Made by a program: the position numbers and the translations under genes. The notes under the pieces were generated by a model. It saw nothing but the letters and a program-made list of their open reading frames with translations, did no database searches and had not been told where the DNA came from. A stretch of 64,000 nt of DNA, from contig NZ_JAALJH010000002.1 of NCBI RefSeq assembly GCF_011064615.1, forward strand, positions 186,001 to 250,000, in the 5' to 3' direction. Position 1 is the stretch's first letter, and each line of letters opens with the position of its first letter. Source of the DNA: Aquisphaera insulae. Its GTDB lineage: Bacteria; Planctomycetota; Planctomycetia; Isosphaerales; Isosphaeraceae. Below, in pieces: positions 19,468 to 28,264 of this stretch.

Positions 19468-20128
19468 CGATCGGATTCCGCAACGACCACCGTCTCTTCG
19501 TAGGGGACGCCGTCTTCCGGGGCTCGATGCGAGGGACGTCCCGAACGCTGAATCCAGGGCAAGATCAAGCGTCGGATCACCGAGGCCGGCTGTCGGCCGC
19601 TTGGTTGGAGAAGTCCTCGCACGTGAGTGCAGGTGCGGGAGTGCGACGACAGCCATCGTACTCCGTGACGGCGGCGTTTTCCAGCATCCAATTCCTGGAT
19701 GGGTATCACATTCGTTGGTGGGACGGGCGTCCGGACTGGGCAGGAAGTCTCGCGCCGCTTCGCCGACAGTGTGGTCGCAGTCGTGGCTCCTTCGATGGAG
19801 GGTCATTTCGGGGTATGGGGACCTTCGTCAGGGACGGGATGAGCTTCGACGCCCTCCTGGACGGAACGGATGGATCTTGCCCGACACCCAGGCCGTACGT
19901 CCTCGCCCTCACCGGCACGCCGAGGCCGAGAGCAGACCGATGAAGAAAACGGCCAGCCCCGATCGACTCCGTCGCGTCGGGTTCTTTTGATGAAGCCCTT
20001 GCATCGCGGATGGACACCTCCAAGGATTCGCACCGCTCGGGACGCGCGGGCTCAAATCCACGGCATCTCAGCGGAGTGAAGGTGGAGTTTGGATCCCCGC
20101 CGCATTCCCGTCAACGGTGGAGGGATGA
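19468..20128. other. intergenic region between sigma factor and IS66 element
   Basis: About 660 bases. Open frames occur on both strands because of the high GC content, but none resembles a protein family, has a convincing ribosome site or shows third-position bias I could trust. No tRNA, terminator or repeat recognised. It should contain the sigma-gene promoter. Confidence 0.4.
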
Positions 20129-20136
20129 GGTTGAAG
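20129..20136. repeat. target site duplication, left copy
   Basis: GGTTGAAG stands directly outside the left end of the IS and is repeated exactly at 21628-21635. Eight bases is the usual duplication made by IS66-family elements. Confidence 0.93.
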
Positions 20137-21627
20137 GTAATTGATTAGCGACCCGGGAGGGCTCAGGCGAGCCGGGGGGCGGCGGGATGGATGAGCTGGA
20201 CGACGGCGTCGAGCAGCTCCGGCCCCGCGAGGGTCCGCGACAGGGTCGCCAGGACGCTCGTCCAGGCCTCGAAGGCGGCGGTGCCTCGCGCGGTCTTCGT
20301 GCAGTGCGACACCTTCCGCGCGATCACCGCCGGCCGCAGCGCCCGCTCGGCCCGGTTGTTCGTCGGCTCGATCGACGGGTCGTCCAGGAACCGCACCAGC
20401 GACCCCGCGTCGTTGCACCGGCCCAGGCCGTCGAGCAGCCGCTGATTGTCGCGGTCGGCCAGCCGCCGATCCCTCAGGTGCCAGGTGATGTCGAACTTCG
20501 TCCGCCGCACCCGCTCGGCGTATCCCTCGATCGGCGGCCCGGCCCGCCGCTCGTGCCACAGCCCAAGCGCCCGCCTCAGCAACGCCTTCAACTCCGACCC
20601 GAACCACCTCGTCCGGCCCGCCTTCGCCTCGGTCACCTCGGAGATCGACCGCAGCACGTGGGCCAGGCAGACCTGCCGCCTGATCGCGGAGAGCTCGGCC
20701 GCGTCGTAGGTCGTGCCGCGGTCGGTGATCATCGTGCCGGCGTAGTCGGCCGGGAGCCGCTCGCGGACCTCCTCGTTGCGGTGCCGCTCGCGGACCTGGT
20801 AGACCGTCGCGGTGTCGGTCACGAAGGCCATCAGCCACCGCGACGAGCCGCCCTGGCGCCAGCCGGTGTCGTCGGTGTGGCACCAGGCCGAGTGGCGGAC
20901 CGAGTCGCAGAGCCCGGCGTACCTCGCCCCGATAGCCCCGGCGGCCTTCTTGAGGGCATCGAGGGTGATCGCCCCCTGCGTGAAGGCCGCCCCGGTCAGG
21001 GTCCGGAGCAGCTCCGGCAGCTTGCGGACCGGGACGCCCAGGCGATAGTGCGCGTGATGAGCGGCGGCCAGCAGCCGCGGTCCCAGCCGATGGGCCGTGG
21101 CCCCACGCTGATCGGAGGCCAGATCGGGATGCCGGCCGCGGGCCGTGGCCCCGCAGCCCTTGCAGCGATGGACGGCGACGCGGAAGAGCCGGACCCGAGG
21201 CCTGATGGCCTCGGGGAGGTCGGTGATCGAGGCCTCCTCGACATGATCGAAGGCCAGCTCGCCGCCGCAGGCCGGGCATGCCGGCCGCTCGACGGGGACA
21301 TCGATGGGGGGCTCGGAGAGCTGCTCCGGCGTCGGTGCCTCGCGATGCTTGAACATCCCCTGCCCGGGCTTGCGGCCGGGGCGCTTCGGGTCCCTGGCGC
21401 GCACCCCTTTGGAGAAGGGCGCCGCCTGCCGCCTGCCCTGACGCGTCAGCTCCTCGACCTTGGCCTGCAGCGCCGCGATCGCGGCGGCCTGCTGCTCAAG
21501 CAGCGCGGCCTGCTTGAGGATCAGGGCCACCAGCTCGTCGCGTCCCAGCTTGGCGAGGTCGGATTCCGTCATGGCGGCAATCTAAGGAATTCGCGACCAC
21601 GGAGGCAAGGGGTCGCTAATCAATTAC
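20137..21627. mobile_element. complete IS66-family insertion sequence, 1,491 bp
   Basis: Both ends are visible: 17-bp perfect inverted repeats, GTAATTGATTAGCGACC at 20137-20153 and its complement at 21611-21627. They begin with the GTAA typical of IS66 ends. A single transposase gene fills the interior; the accessory tnpA/tnpB genes of classical IS66 are absent, as in the ISBst12-like subgroup. Exact 8-bp duplications flank it. It landed seven bases beyond the stop codon of the PEP-CTERM gene at 21643, so no coding sequence was broken. Intact ends and duplication suggest a fairly recent insertion. Confidence 0.95.
20163..21572 (-). CDS. IS66-family transposase
   Basis: 469 residues, full length. 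An N-terminal coiled coil (LLEQQAAAIAALQAKVEEL), a basic linker (KRPGRKPGQG), a zinc-binding region (CPACGGEL and CKGCG) and a DDE catalytic core: HTDDTGW (first Asp), ITDRGTTYD (second Asp) and EPTNNRAERALR (Glu). All catalytic residues present, no frameshift, so transposition competence is plausible. It lies wholly within the IS boundaries listed. Confidence 0.96.
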   Translation of the reverse strand: MTESDLAKLGRDELVALILKQAALLEQQAAAIAALQAKVEELTRQGRRQAAPFSKGVRARDPKRPGRKPGQGMFKHREAPTPEQLSEPPIDVPVERPACPACGGELAFDHVEEASITDLPEAIRPRVRLFRVAVHRCKGCGATARGRHPDLASDQRGATAHRLGPRLLAAAHHAHYRLGVPVRKLPELLRTLTGAAFTQGAITLDALKKAAGAIGARYAGLCDSVRHSAWCHTDDTGWRQGGSSRWLMAFVTDTATVYQVRERHRNEEVRERLPADYAGTMITDRGTTYDAAELSAIRRQVCLAHVLRSISEVTEAKAGRTRWFGSELKALLRRALGLWHERRAGPPIEGYAERVRRTKFDITWHLRDRRLADRDNQRLLDGLGRCNDAGSLVRFLDDPSIEPTNNRAERALRPAVIARKVSHCTKTARGTAAFEAWTSVLATLSRTLAGPELLDAVVQLIHPAAPRLA

Positions 21628-21635
21628 GGTTGAAG
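21628..21635. repeat. target site duplication, right copy
   Basis: GGTTGAAG, identical to 20129-20136, immediately outside the right terminal repeat. Confidence 0.93.
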
Positions 21636-21642
21636 CGATTGG

Positions 21643-22341
21643 TCAATTCAGGCCCTTGCGTCGTAGGAACACGCCACCCAGGCATCCTCCGCCGAGCACG
21701 ACCAGGGCCAGCGACGACGGCTCGGGCACGGCGGTGCTGATCGGCTCGCCGTTGAGCTGGAACTGGAACGAACTGGGGAGAGGAGGGCTGATGTCCTTCC
21801 ACGAAGCCCCGCCGTCGTCGCTCAGGAGCATCGCATTGTCCCCGGGGATCGACGCGCCGGGGAGGCCGCCTGGGTCCTCGCCGCCCGCCGTCTCGTTCCA
21901 GGAAAGTAAATGGCCATTAGCGGCATCGATCCAGCGAAGCACCAGCCAGTAGGAATGCCCTGGCGAGAGGACCGGAGACGCGCCCGCTGTGAACGTATTG
22001 TGGGAGAAGGTTGGGTAGTCATTGGGCACGGACGCGGTGCCGAGATCGGCCACAAGGCTGCCAGGTCCGCCGCCGGAATCGTCGTACAACTCCAGGCCGG
22101 CCAGGATGGGACCGGCGTCGGCAAGGGCCGACAAATTCAGCACCACGGACGTGAGTGTGTGGGATTGGAACGCGTCGTCCAGGTCGAATCGGGCGGCCAG
22201 GCGAATGTTATCGTTGTAAATCACATCGAAATTGATGGACTCCTGCCCGAGATTGCCGACGATCATTTCGCCGTGGGTGGCGGGGGCGATCGACAGGAGT
22301 ACACTGCCCAGGGCTACAATCCACTTCGTCGCCACTCGCAT
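21643..22341 (-). CDS. PEP-CTERM protein with choice-of-anchor R-like domain
   Basis: 232 residues. Signal peptide (WIVALGSVLLSIAPATHG), then a beta-sandwich resembling the 'choice-of-anchor R' family: AARFDLDDAFQSHTLTSVVLNLSAL, GLELYDDSGGGPGSLVADL and SYWLVLRWID. It ends with VPEPSSL, a glycine-rich hydrophobic helix and RRKG, the PEP-CTERM sorting tail. Probably a surface-displayed protein; no enzymatic motif. The IS66 element begins seven bases past its stop, which may have separated it from its own terminator. A GTGTAAGG motif lies about 204 bases upstream of the start. Confidence 0.85.
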   Translation of the reverse strand: MRVATKWIVALGSVLLSIAPATHGEMIVGNLGQESINFDVIYNDNIRLAARFDLDDAFQSHTLTSVVLNLSALADAGPILAGLELYDDSGGGPGSLVADLGTASVPNDYPTFSHNTFTAGASPVLSPGHSYWLVLRWIDAANGHLLSWNETAGGEDPGGLPGASIPGDNAMLLSDDGGASWKDISPPLPSSFQFQLNGEPISTAVPEPSSLALVVLGGGCLGGVFLRRKGLN

Positions 22342-22752
22342 CGATCGTCTCCTTCGGGTGGTGAGGCATCCCAGGAATCTCGCTATGGAGCTGGCTCAGA
22401 ATCAGGCATTGGCTCTGGCTCCGAGCCGGTCGTCGCCCTGCAACCCGACCGCTCCGATTCCGGCCCAGGCCAGCGTCGATGGCCCGGCCACCGTGTACTG
22501 GGGGCGTCGCGGCTCCAAAAATAAGTCAGGCCGAAATCGCCTTTCCTTACACCGACCTGGTTTTTCCTTGACCGTCACCGAGGAGACCGTCCCCCATCGG
22601 GACGGCGGCTCTCGATACGCCTCGCCGCCACGCCGAGCTTCCGGGTGGCCGTGGGGGAACACCATGGGCCGCCGCGGCCTGGGAGCAAAGTCCGTCTGGC
22701 GCAACAGCTTGCCTCGCAAGGTCCGGATATCGTGCGCGGTCGAGTGGGCGAG
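22342..22752. other. intergenic region upstream of a PEP-CTERM gene
   Basis: No protein-like frame. On the minus strand an A5 tract, then GTGTAAGG (complement at 22545-22552), echoes the region upstream of the PEP-CTERM gene at 13285. It also holds the 3' end flank of the glycosidase-like gene; no clear terminator seen. Confidence 0.4.
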
Positions 22753-24185
22753 TCAGATCCCCTCCACCACCAGAACCCAGTCACCGAAGCCGTCCTCGTG
22801 ATCGCCGGGCGGGTAGGGGATCAAGCGGCTGGGATTCCTCGGCTCGGAATCTGAGATGACCGTGTAGCTCCCCTTCGTCGGATCGTACCAGCGGAGCCGG
22901 ATCTTCTCCCCGCGGACGATCGTCGTGGTATCGACGGTCACTTCGCGGCGGGTCGGGAAATAGACGATCGCCGCGGAGGAGGAGCAGCCCGACGCGGCCC
23001 TGTCGTCGCCCGTGCCGAGGCCGGTCTTCAGGAACTTCCCGTCGTCGGGCTTCCAGGTGGTGTCGCGGACGAAGGCGTCGAAAAGCGTCCAGGCGTGGCG
23101 GGCACATTGCTGGGGAGGCTGGCCGAGGATATCGAGCCAGCCCGGGCCGCCGTCGAACAGCCCGGTGACGCCGAACGGCCACCACTTCTCGTGGCCGATG
23201 TTGATCCCGGCGCCGCCGCGGAGGAAGGTCGCGTAGTTCCGCTCACGGAGCTCCTGGTCCTGCTGGCCCTTGTAGTGGGGCGCGTTGACGTAAGGGGGCT
23301 CGATGTCCACGACCGGATAGGGCGTGGCGCCGGCCCGGTTGTAGACGGCGTCGAACTGATCGACCGAGTTGCTGCAGTACTGATACACCGTGTCGGCGTC
23401 CTGCCGGAACCAACGATAGCCCTTCTCGCCCTCCTGCGCAATGAACTGATCGAACGAGGTCGATCCGTTTTCGGTTCGGCCAGGACCAGCCGCCGTGGCG
23501 CCCCTTCCGCCTCCTTGAGGCCGCGGAAAAGGGCGTCGACCTCCCTCGCCGGGGCATCGGGGTAAGACCAGCGGAAATCGCCCATCACGTGCCAGATGAT
23601 GTTGGGATAGTCGGCGTAGCGGGTCGCCACGGCCTTGCCGAACTCGCGGGCATTGTCCGGCCCGGCCCTGACCAGATCCGGCACGGTGCCGGTGTCTCCC
23701 CAGCTCAAGAAAAAGGAGAAGACCACGGTCATCTCGAGCCGGGTGGATTCGGCCATGATCCGGTCCATCGACGACCACGCCGGACCGAGCGGGGACGCCA
23801 TTGGTGCGCCCTCAAAGAAGCGCTGTCCGGCCCGATTTCGATATCGATCGCCGAAGCTCTCGTTCATGTGGACGCCGAACGGCGAGACCATCACCGCGTT
23901 GAAGCCGAGTGCCTTCAGCCCCTCCAGTGCCTTCCTGATTTCGGCATCGGTACAGTTCTGGGCCATGGCCCAGGAGGACATGGCGCGGAGCAGGTAAACC
24001 TTTCCGTTCTGATCGAGGAACCGGCGACCCTCGGCGCCGACGCTTACCGGCCGGGCGAAGGTTGGAGCTCCCGCCACGGGAGGTTGCGCGGACGATCCCG
24101 ACAGGGCCGCCATCAAGAGTGAGGTCATCCCCAGGATCAGACCTGCTCGGAGCGCGAACTGAGGTGCCAATGATGGACGCGTCAT
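22753..24185 (-). pseudogene. secreted DUF4038/apiosidase-like glycosidase, frameshifted
   Basis: The start ATG is at 24185 and the first frame gives a signal peptide (LILGMTSLLMAALSGSSAQ), then FLDQNGKVYLLRAM, GFNAVMVSPFG and WHVMGDFRW, as in the DUF4038 TIM-barrel proteins (GH140-like). After LAEPK the frame is lost at a 4-base homopolymer (T-run 23468-23471 on the plus strand). The protein resumes in another frame with NGSTSFDQFIAQ, continues through GWLDILGQ and ends with the beta-domain that accompanies DUF4038 (GCSSSAAIVYFP, IRLRWYDPTKGSY). One extra base in the run would restore a ~478-residue protein. Either a real inactivation or a base-calling error. Confidence 0.75.
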
Positions 24186-24321
24186 GGAGTCTCCCTTCGA
24201 AATCAGGGGGCGGCGGGCTCTCGCCGACGGATTCGCACCAACGACAACTCGCGGTCCGGGGAGAATCCAACGCGCCCCCCTCGATGATGTCGGTCCCGGC
24301 GGCACCCGGCAACAGCGACGG

Positions 24322-24349
24322 TTGACACTCCTTGTACGACATTTGTAAT
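24322..24349 (+). promoter_or_regulatory. sigma-70-type promoter with BlaI/MecI-like operator
   Basis: TTGACA (24322-24327), 16 bases, TGTAAT (24344-24349). Across the -10 lies TACGACATTTGTAATG (24335-24350), which fits the BlaI/MecI operator pattern TACTACATATGTAGTA at 12 of 16 positions including the ACA-N2-TGT core. It reads towards the membrane protein whose GTG is at 24390, and makes an ATG at 24348 impossible as the start. BlaI-type repressors are abundant in planctomycetes; none is encoded here. Confidence 0.55.
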
Positions 24350-24389
24350 GTACGTCGGTTCGAGGTGCCTCGGAACGAGGGAGGCAGAC

Positions 24390-24980
24390 GTGGGCAAATC
24401 GTCGCGAAAGCGCCGACGCGAGCAGCGCGGCGGCCTGGGGCGGGTGATGGTGATCGTGGCCCTGGCGGCGGTCGGGCTGGCGACGACGAGAGGGCTGGGC
24501 CCGATGTACCTGGGGGCGTTCGGGCCGCTCGTCGGGATCCTGCTCTGGTTCCTCTACACGGGTATGATCGAAGGGCGGCGGCTCGAGGGCTTCCACTACG
24601 CGACGGCGGTCGTCACCGTCCCGGCCTCCGGCTTCCTGGCGCGGCAGATCGCGCTGGGGGACTTCAGGCCGCTCGGCCCGGTCGCCTTCCGTTCGCAGGC
24701 CACGACTCTGGTCGCGCACCTGATCGGGGCCGCACTCAGCCTGATGCTGGGGCTCGCGGCGGGCCTTGCGGTCCGACGACTCGAGCAGGCCCGCGGCTGG
24801 GACCTTGCCACGTTCTTTCGAGGCGCCCTGGTCGGATCCTTCCTGGCGATCCCGATCCTGCTGGTCGTCTTCAATCAGGAATCCCTGGTGAACCTGGACA
24901 CTCGCGACCGCCTGACCGCCCTGGCCGTACTCGGTGCCGGGTTTGCGATCGGGGGTATCGTCGAGGCCCTCCGGGCGTGA
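24390..24980 (+). CDS. small integral membrane protein, unknown function
   Basis: 196 residues from the GTG at 24390, chosen because ggagg stands five to six bases upstream and because the alternative ATG at 24348 falls inside the promoter -10. After a basic cytoplasmic start (GKSSRKRRREQRGG) there are about five hydrophobic segments: VMVIVALAAVGLA, GAFGPLVGILLWFLY, ATAVVTVPASGFL, LVAHLIGAALSLMLGLAAGLA and GSFLAIPILLVVF, plus a final LTALAVLGAGFAIGG. No family recognised. Single gene. Confidence 0.65.
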   Translation: MGKSSRKRRREQRGGLGRVMVIVALAAVGLATTRGLGPMYLGAFGPLVGILLWFLYTGMIEGRRLEGFHYATAVVTVPASGFLARQIALGDFRPLGPVAFRSQATTLVAHLIGAALSLMLGLAAGLAVRRLEQARGWDLATFFRGALVGSFLAIPILLVVFNQESLVNLDTRDRLTALAVLGAGFAIGGIVEALRA

Positions 24981-25690
24981 CTGCTGCAGGGCAAGCGGAG
25001 ACGTCGATTTCAAAGCCGGCCCCGAGATGCACACGCGGGGCAGCCGCGTAGCCTGCCGGGAGGATGGGATGCAATTGTTGAACGAGGACCGCCGGCCACA
25101 TCCCGTGCAACTCGTCCCACGAGTGCTCCAGCTCGACCGGGGGCCGGGCGTGATCTCGGGTCGGCATGACCGAACTTCGAGAAAATTCCGAGAAGGATGA
25201 AACTCGGCGGCGAATTTTCGGGATTATATCTCTCAGAGGATCTCAGAGAGAGTGCGCGCGGCGAATGACTCTTGGGGAGAAACGAGCGAGGGATGATGCC
25301 TGCATCGGTCGGCGCGAGCCGATCGCCAGGATCGAGAGAAAGAGAGAGGAAGACGAGAACCCATTCTGCACGAAATCGACCATCAAAGCCAATCGCTTTT
25401 TTGAGTTTAAATCACAATGTGGCAAGCATTTATGTCAAGAAGGGTGGTTACGCCGGCGCGCGATCGAAGCCAATTTCGGCCCGGCGGACCGGCCGTCGAT
25501 GGGGCGGCGTCTCGGGGCGGATAATCCGGATGGATGGGTTTTTGAGGTTGAAGACGCTTCACGATCGAAGCGAGATCGATTAGACTGGGAAGTTCTCACC
25601 AACCAGCCAGACCTCTGCCGTAGCTCCCCGCTCCGAGGCCGATCACAACGTGGTGCCCGGCGGCGAGCGAGGGGGACGACGAGAACCGCG
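24981..25690. other. intergenic region upstream of aroF
   Basis: About 710 bases without a convincing gene. An AT-richer stretch (about 25360-25440) and a direct repeat of ATCTC/CAGAG elements (about 25228-25255) stand out from the GC-rich background. The frame of aroF is open through much of it, but the residues do not resemble the family. The promoter of aroF-tpiA is expected in its last 150 bases; no match to consensus was good enough to list. Confidence 0.4.
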
Positions 25691-26728
25691 ATGATCATTG
25701 TGCTCAAGCCGCATCCGACGCCCGACGTGGTGCAGCATGTCCTGGAACGTATCGAGGCCCTCGGCCTGACGCCGCATCTGAGCCAGGGGGTGGCTCGGAC
25801 GATCATCGGCGTGATCGGCGACGAGGAGAAGCTGCAGGTCCAGCCCCTGCAGGCGATCCCCGGCGTGGAGCAGGTCGTGCCGATCCTCAAGCCGTTCAAG
25901 CTCGCCAGCCGCGAGTTCCACGCGGAGGACACGGTCATCGAGGTGAAGGGCGTGCGGATCGGCGGCGGCCATCTCGCCATGATCGCCGGCCCGTGTGCGA
26001 TCGAGAGCGAGGCGATCCTGATGGAGATCGCCGCCGGCGTCAAGGCGGCCGGGGCGAACATCCTCCGGGGCGGCGCGTTCAAGCCGAGGACCAGCCCATA
26101 CAGCTTCCAGGGCCTGGGCGAGGAGGGGCTGCGGATCCTCCGCGCGGCCGGCGACACCTACGGGATGCCCGTGATCACCGAGGTCATGGACCCGCGCCAG
26201 GTGGACCTGGTCGAGCGGTACACCGATCTCTTCCAGGTCGGCGCGCGGAACATGCAGAACTTCGACCTCCTCAAGGAGGTGGGCCGGACCCGCACCCCCG
26301 TGCTCCTGAAGCGGGGGATGAGTGCGACCGTGAAGGACCTCCTGATGTCGGCCGAGTACATCCTCGCCGAGGGGAATCGCGAGGTGATCCTCTGCGAGCG
26401 CGGGATCCGGACCTTCGAGGATTCGACCCGCAACACGATGGACCTCTCGGCCGTGCCGGTCGCCCAGGGGCTCTCCCACCTGCCGATCATCGCGGATCCG
26501 AGCCACGCCACGGGCAAGCCGGACCTGATCCCGGCGATGGCCCGTGCGGCGGTCGCCGCCGGCAGCGACGGGGTCCACATCGAGGTCCATTCCTGCCCCG
26601 AGAAGGCCCTGTCGGACGGCCCCCAGGCGCTCCTGCCTGAGCAGTACGCCCGCCTGATGGAAGACCTTCGCCAGCTCGCCGAGCTGATGGGCAAGTCCAT
26701 CGACGTCTGCGAAGGAGTATCGGTCTGA
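25691..26728 (+). CDS. aroF: 3-deoxy-7-phosphoheptulonate synthase (DAHP synthase), type I-beta
   Basis: 345 residues from the ATG at 25691. It condenses phosphoenolpyruvate with erythrose 4-phosphate, the first step to aromatic amino acids. Residues 1-75 are the ferredoxin-like regulatory domain of the Thermotoga type ([21 protein letters not shown]). The barrel shows [68 protein letters not shown] and HIEVHSCPE, with the metal and PEP ligands in place. The stop overlaps the tpiA start by one base (TGATG). Confidence 0.96.
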   Translation: MIIVLKPHPTPDVVQHVLERIEALGLTPHLSQGVARTIIGVIGDEEKLQVQPLQAIPGVEQVVPILKPFKLASREFHAEDTVIEVKGVRIGGGHLAMIAGPCAIESEAILMEIAAGVKAAGANILRGGAFKPRTSPYSFQGLGEEGLRILRAAGDTYGMPVITEVMDPRQVDLVERYTDLFQVGARNMQNFDLLKEVGRTRTPVLLKRGMSATVKDLLMSAEYILAEGNREVILCERGIRTFEDSTRNTMDLSAVPVAQGLSHLPIIADPSHATGKPDLIPAMARAAVAAGSDGVHIEVHSCPEKALSDGPQALLPEQYARLMEDLRQLAELMGKSIDVCEGVSV

Positions 26729-27510
26729 TGCGCACGCTGTTGATCGCGGGAAACTGGAAGCTGAACCCGACCACCGCCGAGGCCGCCGTGGCCCTGGCGG
26801 AGGGGGTGAAGACGGGCCTCGGGACCGCGACCGATGTCCACGTGGCGGTCGCCCCGCCGTTCGTCTTCCTGAGCCAGGTGGACGGCGTGCTCGAGGGTTC
26901 GCCGATCGGCCTGTCCGCCCAGGACATGTACTGGGAGAACTCCGGGGCGTTCACCGGCGAGGTCTCCGGCTCCATGCTGGTGGACGTCGGCTGCACGCAC
27001 GTGATCCTCGGCCACAGCGAGCGCCGGCACGGCATGGGCGAGACCTCGGACATCGTCAACAGGAAGGTCAAGGCCGCGCTCGAGGCCAAGCTGATCCCGA
27101 TCGTCTGCATCGGCGAGACGAAGGAGGAGCGGCTGGGCGAGCGGACCGAGGCGGTGCTCCTGGAGCAGCTCTCGGGCTCGCTGGCCGGCCTGGCGCCGGA
27201 ACAGATGGCGGGCATCGTCCTGGCCTACGAGCCCGTCTGGGCGATCGGCACCGGGCTGACCGCCACGCCGGAGCAGGCCCAGGCGGCGCACGCGTTCATC
27301 CGCGACTGGCTGACGAAGGTCTTCGGCGAGGCGACGGCGGCCCGGGTCGTTGTCCAGTACGGGGGGAGCGTGAAGGCGGACAACGCCCTCCAGTTGCTCG
27401 GCTGTCCGGACATCGACGGCGCGCTCGTTGGCGGCGCGAGCCTGAAGGCCAGCGACTTCCTGGCGATCATCAAGGCGGGGCAGGAAGTGACCGCCGGCGG
27501 CAAGGCGTGA
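26728..27510 (+). CDS. tpiA: triosephosphate isomerase
   Basis: 260 residues, glycolytic interconversion of dihydroxyacetone phosphate and glyceraldehyde 3-phosphate. Motifs: AGNWKLN (catalytic Lys), VILGHSERR (His), AYEPVWAIGTG (catalytic Glu), and YGGSVKADNA phosphate binding. It starts within the stop of the DAHP synthase gene, so translation is coupled. A terminator-like hairpin with a T5 run follows. Confidence 0.97.
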   Translation: MRTLLIAGNWKLNPTTAEAAVALAEGVKTGLGTATDVHVAVAPPFVFLSQVDGVLEGSPIGLSAQDMYWENSGAFTGEVSGSMLVDVGCTHVILGHSERRHGMGETSDIVNRKVKAALEAKLIPIVCIGETKEERLGERTEAVLLEQLSGSLAGLAPEQMAGIVLAYEPVWAIGTGLTATPEQAQAAHAFIRDWLTKVFGEATAARVVVQYGGSVKADNALQLLGCPDIDGALVGGASLKASDFLAIIKAGQEVTAGGKA

Positions 27511-27556
27511 CGATTTGATCCGGGTATCGACCACGGCATCCCGGAGGCTCGTCGCG

Positions 27557-27581
27557 GCGGGCCCCCGGGGTTCCGCTTTTT
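27557..27581 (+). terminator. intrinsic terminator after tpiA
   Basis: GCGG (27557-27560) pairs with CCGC (27573-27576), with an inner CCCC/GGGG stem, followed by TTTTT (27577-27581). It separates aroF-tpiA from secG. Confidence 0.65.
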
Positions 27582-27719
27582 ATCCATCATCCCGCCGGGC
27601 GGACGTCACCCCAGTCTAGCCCGGCGAAGACCGATTCGACCCGGAGCGGACACCGGGCGAGCCCGGGGCCGTGGCTTGTCTCCGAAACCCCTGCAAGCGA
27701 TAGCGAGAGGACTCAACAC

Positions 27720-28175
27720 GTGGGCGTCCTGACGGCCATCTTCAACACGTTCATCATCGTCGCCTCGATCTTCCTGGTCTGCCTCATCCTGATCCAGCGG
27801 GGCAAGGGGGGCGGCCTCGCCGGCGCCTTCGGCGGCGTCGGCGGCTCCAGCGCCTTCGGCACCAAGGCCGGAGACACGTTCACAAGGATCACCGTGGTCA
27901 CCGCGGCCATCTGGATCCTGATGGCGATGATCCTCGTCGTCCTCACGAACCGCAGGACCGCGGTGACGTTCGAGCCCGCGGCTGCTGCCGCGTCCCGAGA
28001 CGCCGGATCGAAGGCCGGCGCCGGCAAGGCCGCGGACGCGACCGGGACCTCCGGCGCGGCCCCGGCCGAGGCCCCTGCGGCGGGCGGCCCTGCGGCGGCT
28101 ATCCCCTCGGACGCGAACTTCCCGGCGACGCCCGGCGAGTCGAGCCCGCCGGCGGAGAAGCCCGCGCCCCGTTGA
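27720..28175 (+). CDS. secG: preprotein translocase subunit SecG
   Basis: 151 residues, GTG start at 27720. Two transmembrane segments ([19 protein letters not shown] and [16 protein letters not shown]) flank the conserved cytoplasmic loop with [13 protein letters not shown] and [13 protein letters not shown]. This is the small non-essential subunit of the SecYEG channel. The last ~70 residues form an Ala/Pro-rich tail of low complexity, longer than in most SecG proteins. It follows tpiA, a common neighbour in several phyla. Confidence 0.93.
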   Translation: MGVLTAIFNTFIIVASIFLVCLILIQRGKGGGLAGAFGGVGGSSAFGTKAGDTFTRITVVTAAIWILMAMILVVLTNRRTAVTFEPAAAAASRDAGSKAGAGKAADATGTSGAAPAEAPAAGGPAAAIPSDANFPATPGESSPPAEKPAPR

Positions 28176-28264
28176 GCCGGTCGTCGGACCGAGCGATTCG
28201 AACTGACTCGAAGCGGATCGACGACCGTCGATGTGCCCGGCCCAGGTGGTCGGGCGGTCGCCGC

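Noticed and set aside
20020-20070. gggctcaaatcc resembling a tRNA T-arm
   Set aside because: Only the loop is similar; no cloverleaf can be formed with the surrounding bases.
12221-22341. exosortase partner for the PEP-CTERM proteins
   Set aside because: No multi-span protein with exosortase motifs is encoded in the window; it is presumably elsewhere in the genome.
24348-24389. ATG at 24348 as start of the membrane protein
   Set aside because: It overlaps the -10 hexamer and has no ribosome site; the GTG at 24390 has one.
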